Source: an uncultured Bacteroidaceae bacterium (GTDB lineage: Bacteria; Bacteroidota; Bacteroidia; Bacteroidales; Bacteroidaceae). Taken from it: DNA of 33,377 bases. Below the pieces are notes generated by a model. It made no database searches. It was not told where the DNA came from and was given only the letters and a program-made list of their open reading frames with translations. The translations under genes and the position numbers were made by a program. Positions 31,713-33,377 of this stretch are shown here, piece by piece (within the stretch, counting starts at the first letter, position 1; the number at the start of each line of letters is the position of its first letter). The DNA lies in contig CALNGU010000020.1 of the NCBI GenBank assembly GCA_939800445.1, positions 1-33,377 of the forward strand. The letters are read 5' to 3'.

Positions 31713-31750
31713 CGTAAAGTTTGGAGAGAAACTATTAAAACATACTTTTT

Positions 31751-32932
31751 ATGAAAAAAATCTTAGTCGCCTTGTCGGCTCTGTTTGTCATGACCATGGC
31801 AAACGCTCAGGAGTATGCCGTCAAGCAAAGCAAGTTTAAAGACAATTGGTTCCTTGAAGCCAAAGTCGGGGCATCGATGTTCCTCGCCTCCGACTGGAAC
31901 TTTGATTCAGCCCTAAAGGACGTTACTTCCCCCTACGTGGGTCTGGCATTCGGCAAATACTTCAACCCCGTCATCGGCGCAAGGGTTGAGGTCGGTGCAT
32001 GGCAGTTGAAAAATAAATTCAACAGCAACTCATGCAACATCGACGACCCTCTGAAGGCAAACTTCATTCAAACGAACTTCGACTTGATGTTCAACTTGAT
32101 GAACGCTTTCGGGAAAGTCAAAGTTGACAGGAAGTTTGACCTCTACGGCATCTTGGGCATAGGCTACATGAGGCATTTGGGGTTTGTCAATGGCGTTGAG
32201 GACTATGCCTTGGCAAGCGACAAGCTCGGCGGCAGCAAAAACTTCGTCAACACCAAGCTCGCCCTCCAAGGACAATTCCATGTCACAAAGGCCGTCGATG
32301 TCAACCTTGAGGTGTCCGGCAACTTCATCGACAACTCTTTCATGCTCTCAAACAGGAAGTTCGCAGGCTATGTCAACGCGATGGCAGGCGTGGCCTACAA
32401 ATTCAAGAAGCGCGGGTTTGAACTCGGCGAAGTGGTGGAGTCTGGTCTTGTCGCATCGCTCAACGATGAAATCAACAAGCAAAGGAGTGTCATTGACGGC
32501 AACGAGAGGGAAATCAGCGACCTCAAGAACCAACTCAAGGACTACAGGAACGAAAACGCAGCCCTCAACCAGAAACTTGCGGAAAGTGAGAAGAACAAAG
32601 CTTCCGAACTCAAGAATGAAGTCGTCATCACCTACAGAATCGGCAAGACCGATGTCAGCAAGGAACAGCTCGTCAGCCTCTACAACGTGGCTCAGATGTT
32701 GAAAGAGAATCCTGAGACAAACGTTGACATCAAGGCTTATGCCGATGCCAAGACCGGCAGTGCCAAACGTAATAAATACCTGACCGAGAAACGTGCCGAG
32801 ACGATAGTCAAGATTTTGACCGAAAACTACGGCATCGACTCCAACAGGATCACAAGCACGGCCTACGGCTCAGACAGCCAAATCTACGACAACAACGACT
32901 GGAACAGGATTGCAGTCATCGTCGTCAAGTGA
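31751..32932 (+). CDS. OmpA-family outer membrane protein
   Basis: A 393-residue outer-membrane protein. The signal peptide MKKILVALSALFVMTMANAQ is followed by an N-terminal beta-barrel (about 21-215, alternating strands such as FLEAKVGASMFLA and YVGLAFGKYFNPVIGARVEVG). A coiled coil covers about 238-285 (NKQRSVIDGNEREISDLKNQLKDYR..). A C-terminal OmpA-like peptidoglycan-binding domain shows DIKAYADAKTGSAKRNKYLTEKRAETI..IDSNRITSTAYG and a final NRIAVIVV. It links the outer membrane to the cell wall. It has its own promoter and a strong terminator, suggesting an abundant monocistronic mRNA. Codons look less GC-rich than in neighbouring genes, as expected for high expression. Confidence 0.94.
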   Translation: MKKILVALSALFVMTMANAQEYAVKQSKFKDNWFLEAKVGASMFLASDWNFDSALKDVTSPYVGLAFGKYFNPVIGARVEVGAWQLKNKFNSNSCNIDDPLKANFIQTNFDLMFNLMNAFGKVKVDRKFDLYGILGIGYMRHLGFVNGVEDYALASDKLGGSKNFVNTKLALQGQFHVTKAVDVNLEVSGNFIDNSFMLSNRKFAGYVNAMAGVAYKFKKRGFELGEVVESGLVASLNDEINKQRSVIDGNEREISDLKNQLKDYRNENAALNQKLAESEKNKASELKNEVVITYRIGKTDVSKEQLVSLYNVAQMLKENPETNVDIKAYADAKTGSAKRNKYLTEKRAETIVKILTENYGIDSNRITSTAYGSDSQIYDNNDWNRIAVIVVK

Positions 32933-32961
32933 GCCGCACGACATCAGGACAAGACCAATGC

Positions 32962-32996
32962 AGGGGGCATCCGTTTCGGATGCCCCCTCTTTTTTC
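32962..32996 (+). terminator. intrinsic terminator of the OmpA-like gene
   Basis: GGGGGCATCCG (32963-32973) pairs with CGGATGCCCCC (32977-32987) around a tiny TTT loop and is followed by TCTTTTTT. It lies 30 bp after the stop codon. Confidence 0.93.
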
Positions 32997-33269
32997 ACCA
33001 CACTGACAAACGCACATCAGCCCGGCATCACAATGACAGAACATCCCGTGCGTGCATGGGAAAGGCACAGGACCAAAGACTAAAAGCATCGTATGCCACC
33101 AGCAAAAGCATTGCATGAAACAAGGAAAAACATTGTATGCAAACAACAAAAACATCGTATGCAAACAGTAAAAACATCGCACCCGACAAACGATATGGAC
33201 GGAGAATATAAGGACATCAAACCACATCGCGCCACATACACGCGGCCGTGCGACCAATAGGGAAATAAG
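32997..33269. other. gap between OmpA-like gene and tRNA-Arg
   Basis: Apart from array D and the two terminators that flank it, no gene or promoter is evident. The stretch 33192-33269 contains CATCGC and CACATACA words that resemble decayed array units but are out of phase. Confidence 0.65.
33082..33191. repeat. array D: five 22-bp repeats, inverted relative to array C
   Basis: Units start at 33082, 33104, 33126, 33148 and 33170, exactly 22 bp apart. The cores are GCATCGTATG, GCATTGCATG, ACATTGTATG, ACATCGTATG and ACATCGCACC, each preceded by AAAA. The word AAAACATTGTATG occurs here and, as its complement, in array C, so the two arrays are one family in opposite orientation. A weaker unit may precede the first (33060-33081). 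Confidence 0.92.
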
Positions 33270-33320
33270 TCTGTAAAAACAGAAACGGTGAAAACCTCTC
33301 TTGCGAAAGACCTTCACCGT
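33270..33320 (-). terminator. intrinsic terminator of the tRNA-Arg transcript
   Basis: On the minus strand ACGGTGAA (33320-33313) pairs with TTCACCGT (33292-33285). An inner TCTT/AAGA helix extends the stem, and TTCTGTTTTTACAG follows. It begins just after the tRNA 3' end. Confidence 0.8.
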
Positions 33321-33324
33321 CTTG

Positions 33325-33377
33325 TGACTCCGACAGGATTCAAACCTGTAACCTTCTGATCCGTAGTCAGATGCTCT
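33325..33377 (-). tRNA. tRNA-Arg (anticodon ACG), 5' end cut by the window
   Basis: Read on the minus strand, an anticodon arm TCTGA-CTACGGA-TCAGA gives anticodon ACG (complement of 33362-33364), which reads CGN arginine codons once its A34 is converted to inosine. A T arm ACAGG-TTTGAAT-CCTGT follows, then a 7-base acceptor strand and discriminator A at 33325. CCA is not encoded (CAAG follows), so the CCA-adding enzyme at 15.3-16.7 kb would complete it. The D arm and 5' acceptor strand lie beyond the window edge. Confidence 0.92.

Noticed and set aside
27297-33191. CRISPR array reading of the 21-22 bp repeats
   Set aside because: The units abut with no unique spacers, vary in sequence and are shorter than typical repeats. 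No cas genes are in the window.
32925-33317. 130-codon minus-strand frame over array D
   Set aside because: It spans the OmpA terminator, array D and part of the tRNA terminator; its cysteine- and phenylalanine-rich product is translated repeat.
33325-33377. Integration (att) site at the tRNA-Arg 3' end
   Set aside because: tRNA genes are common integration sites, but no integrase or direct repeat of the tRNA end is seen in the window.

Overview
The window looks like a stretch of Bacteroidales chromosome (Bacteroidota), most like the gut families Muribaculaceae or Prevotellaceae. Four things point there: perfect Bacteroidota -7 boxes (TAnnTTTG) in front of many genes with no Shine-Dalgarno motifs, two secreted proteases with type IX secretion (T9SS) C-terminal domains, a galM-transporter-galK cluster without galT, and typical Bacteroidales gene pairs. 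The coding DNA is GC-rich and reading frames are intact. I see no insertion sequence, phage, plasmid or CRISPR. The family placement is an inference.

Layout. (1) 0.2-3.9 kb, +: galactose operon galM, glucose/galactose permease, galK, closed by a strong terminator. (2) 3.9-4.4 kb: gap with a 21-bp-period repeat array (A). (3) 4.4-9.5 kb, +: tight five-gene operon of M3 peptidase, small lipoprotein, dCMP deaminase, S41 PDZ protease and 5-formyl-THF cyclo-ligase. (4) 9.5-9.9 kb: convergent gap with a second copy of the 21-bp array (B) inside nested inverted repeats. (5) 9.9-16.7 kb, -: ilvE on its own promoter, then an overlapping operon cca, mnmA, T9SS subtilase, xseA, xseB. (6) 16.8-17.7 kb, +: orphan lipoprotein. 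(7) 17.9-20.8 kb, -: nif3-like, zinc-ribbon coiled-coil protein, manA. (8) 20.9-25.6 kb, -: T9SS M6 protease, TrmH/SpoU methyltransferase, dNTPase. (9) 25.8-27.2 kb, +: recF and a DciA-like gene. (10) 27.2-27.6 kb: array C, period 22 bp. (11) 27.6-32.9 kb, +: GH2 beta-galactosidase, udk-mltF, OmpA-like porin. (12) 32.9-33.4 kb: array D, same 22-bp family as C but inverted, and a partial tRNA-Arg(ACG).

How the genes fit together. The secreted GH2 enzyme could release galactose that the gal operon imports and phosphorylates. dCMP deaminase, formyl-THF cyclo-ligase, uridine kinase and the dNTPase all touch nucleotide pools. recF, dciA, xseA and xseB concern replication and repair. Several envelope proteins (S41 protease, MltF, OmpA, lipoproteins, T9SS proteases) are interspersed.

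The least ordinary signal is not in the genes. Every long gap that follows an operon and is not simply a promoter region (A, B, C, D) holds short repeats with a 21- or 22-bp period. Each unit has a small dyad at its centre, and there are two main sequence families, each present twice. I do not recognise them as a named element.
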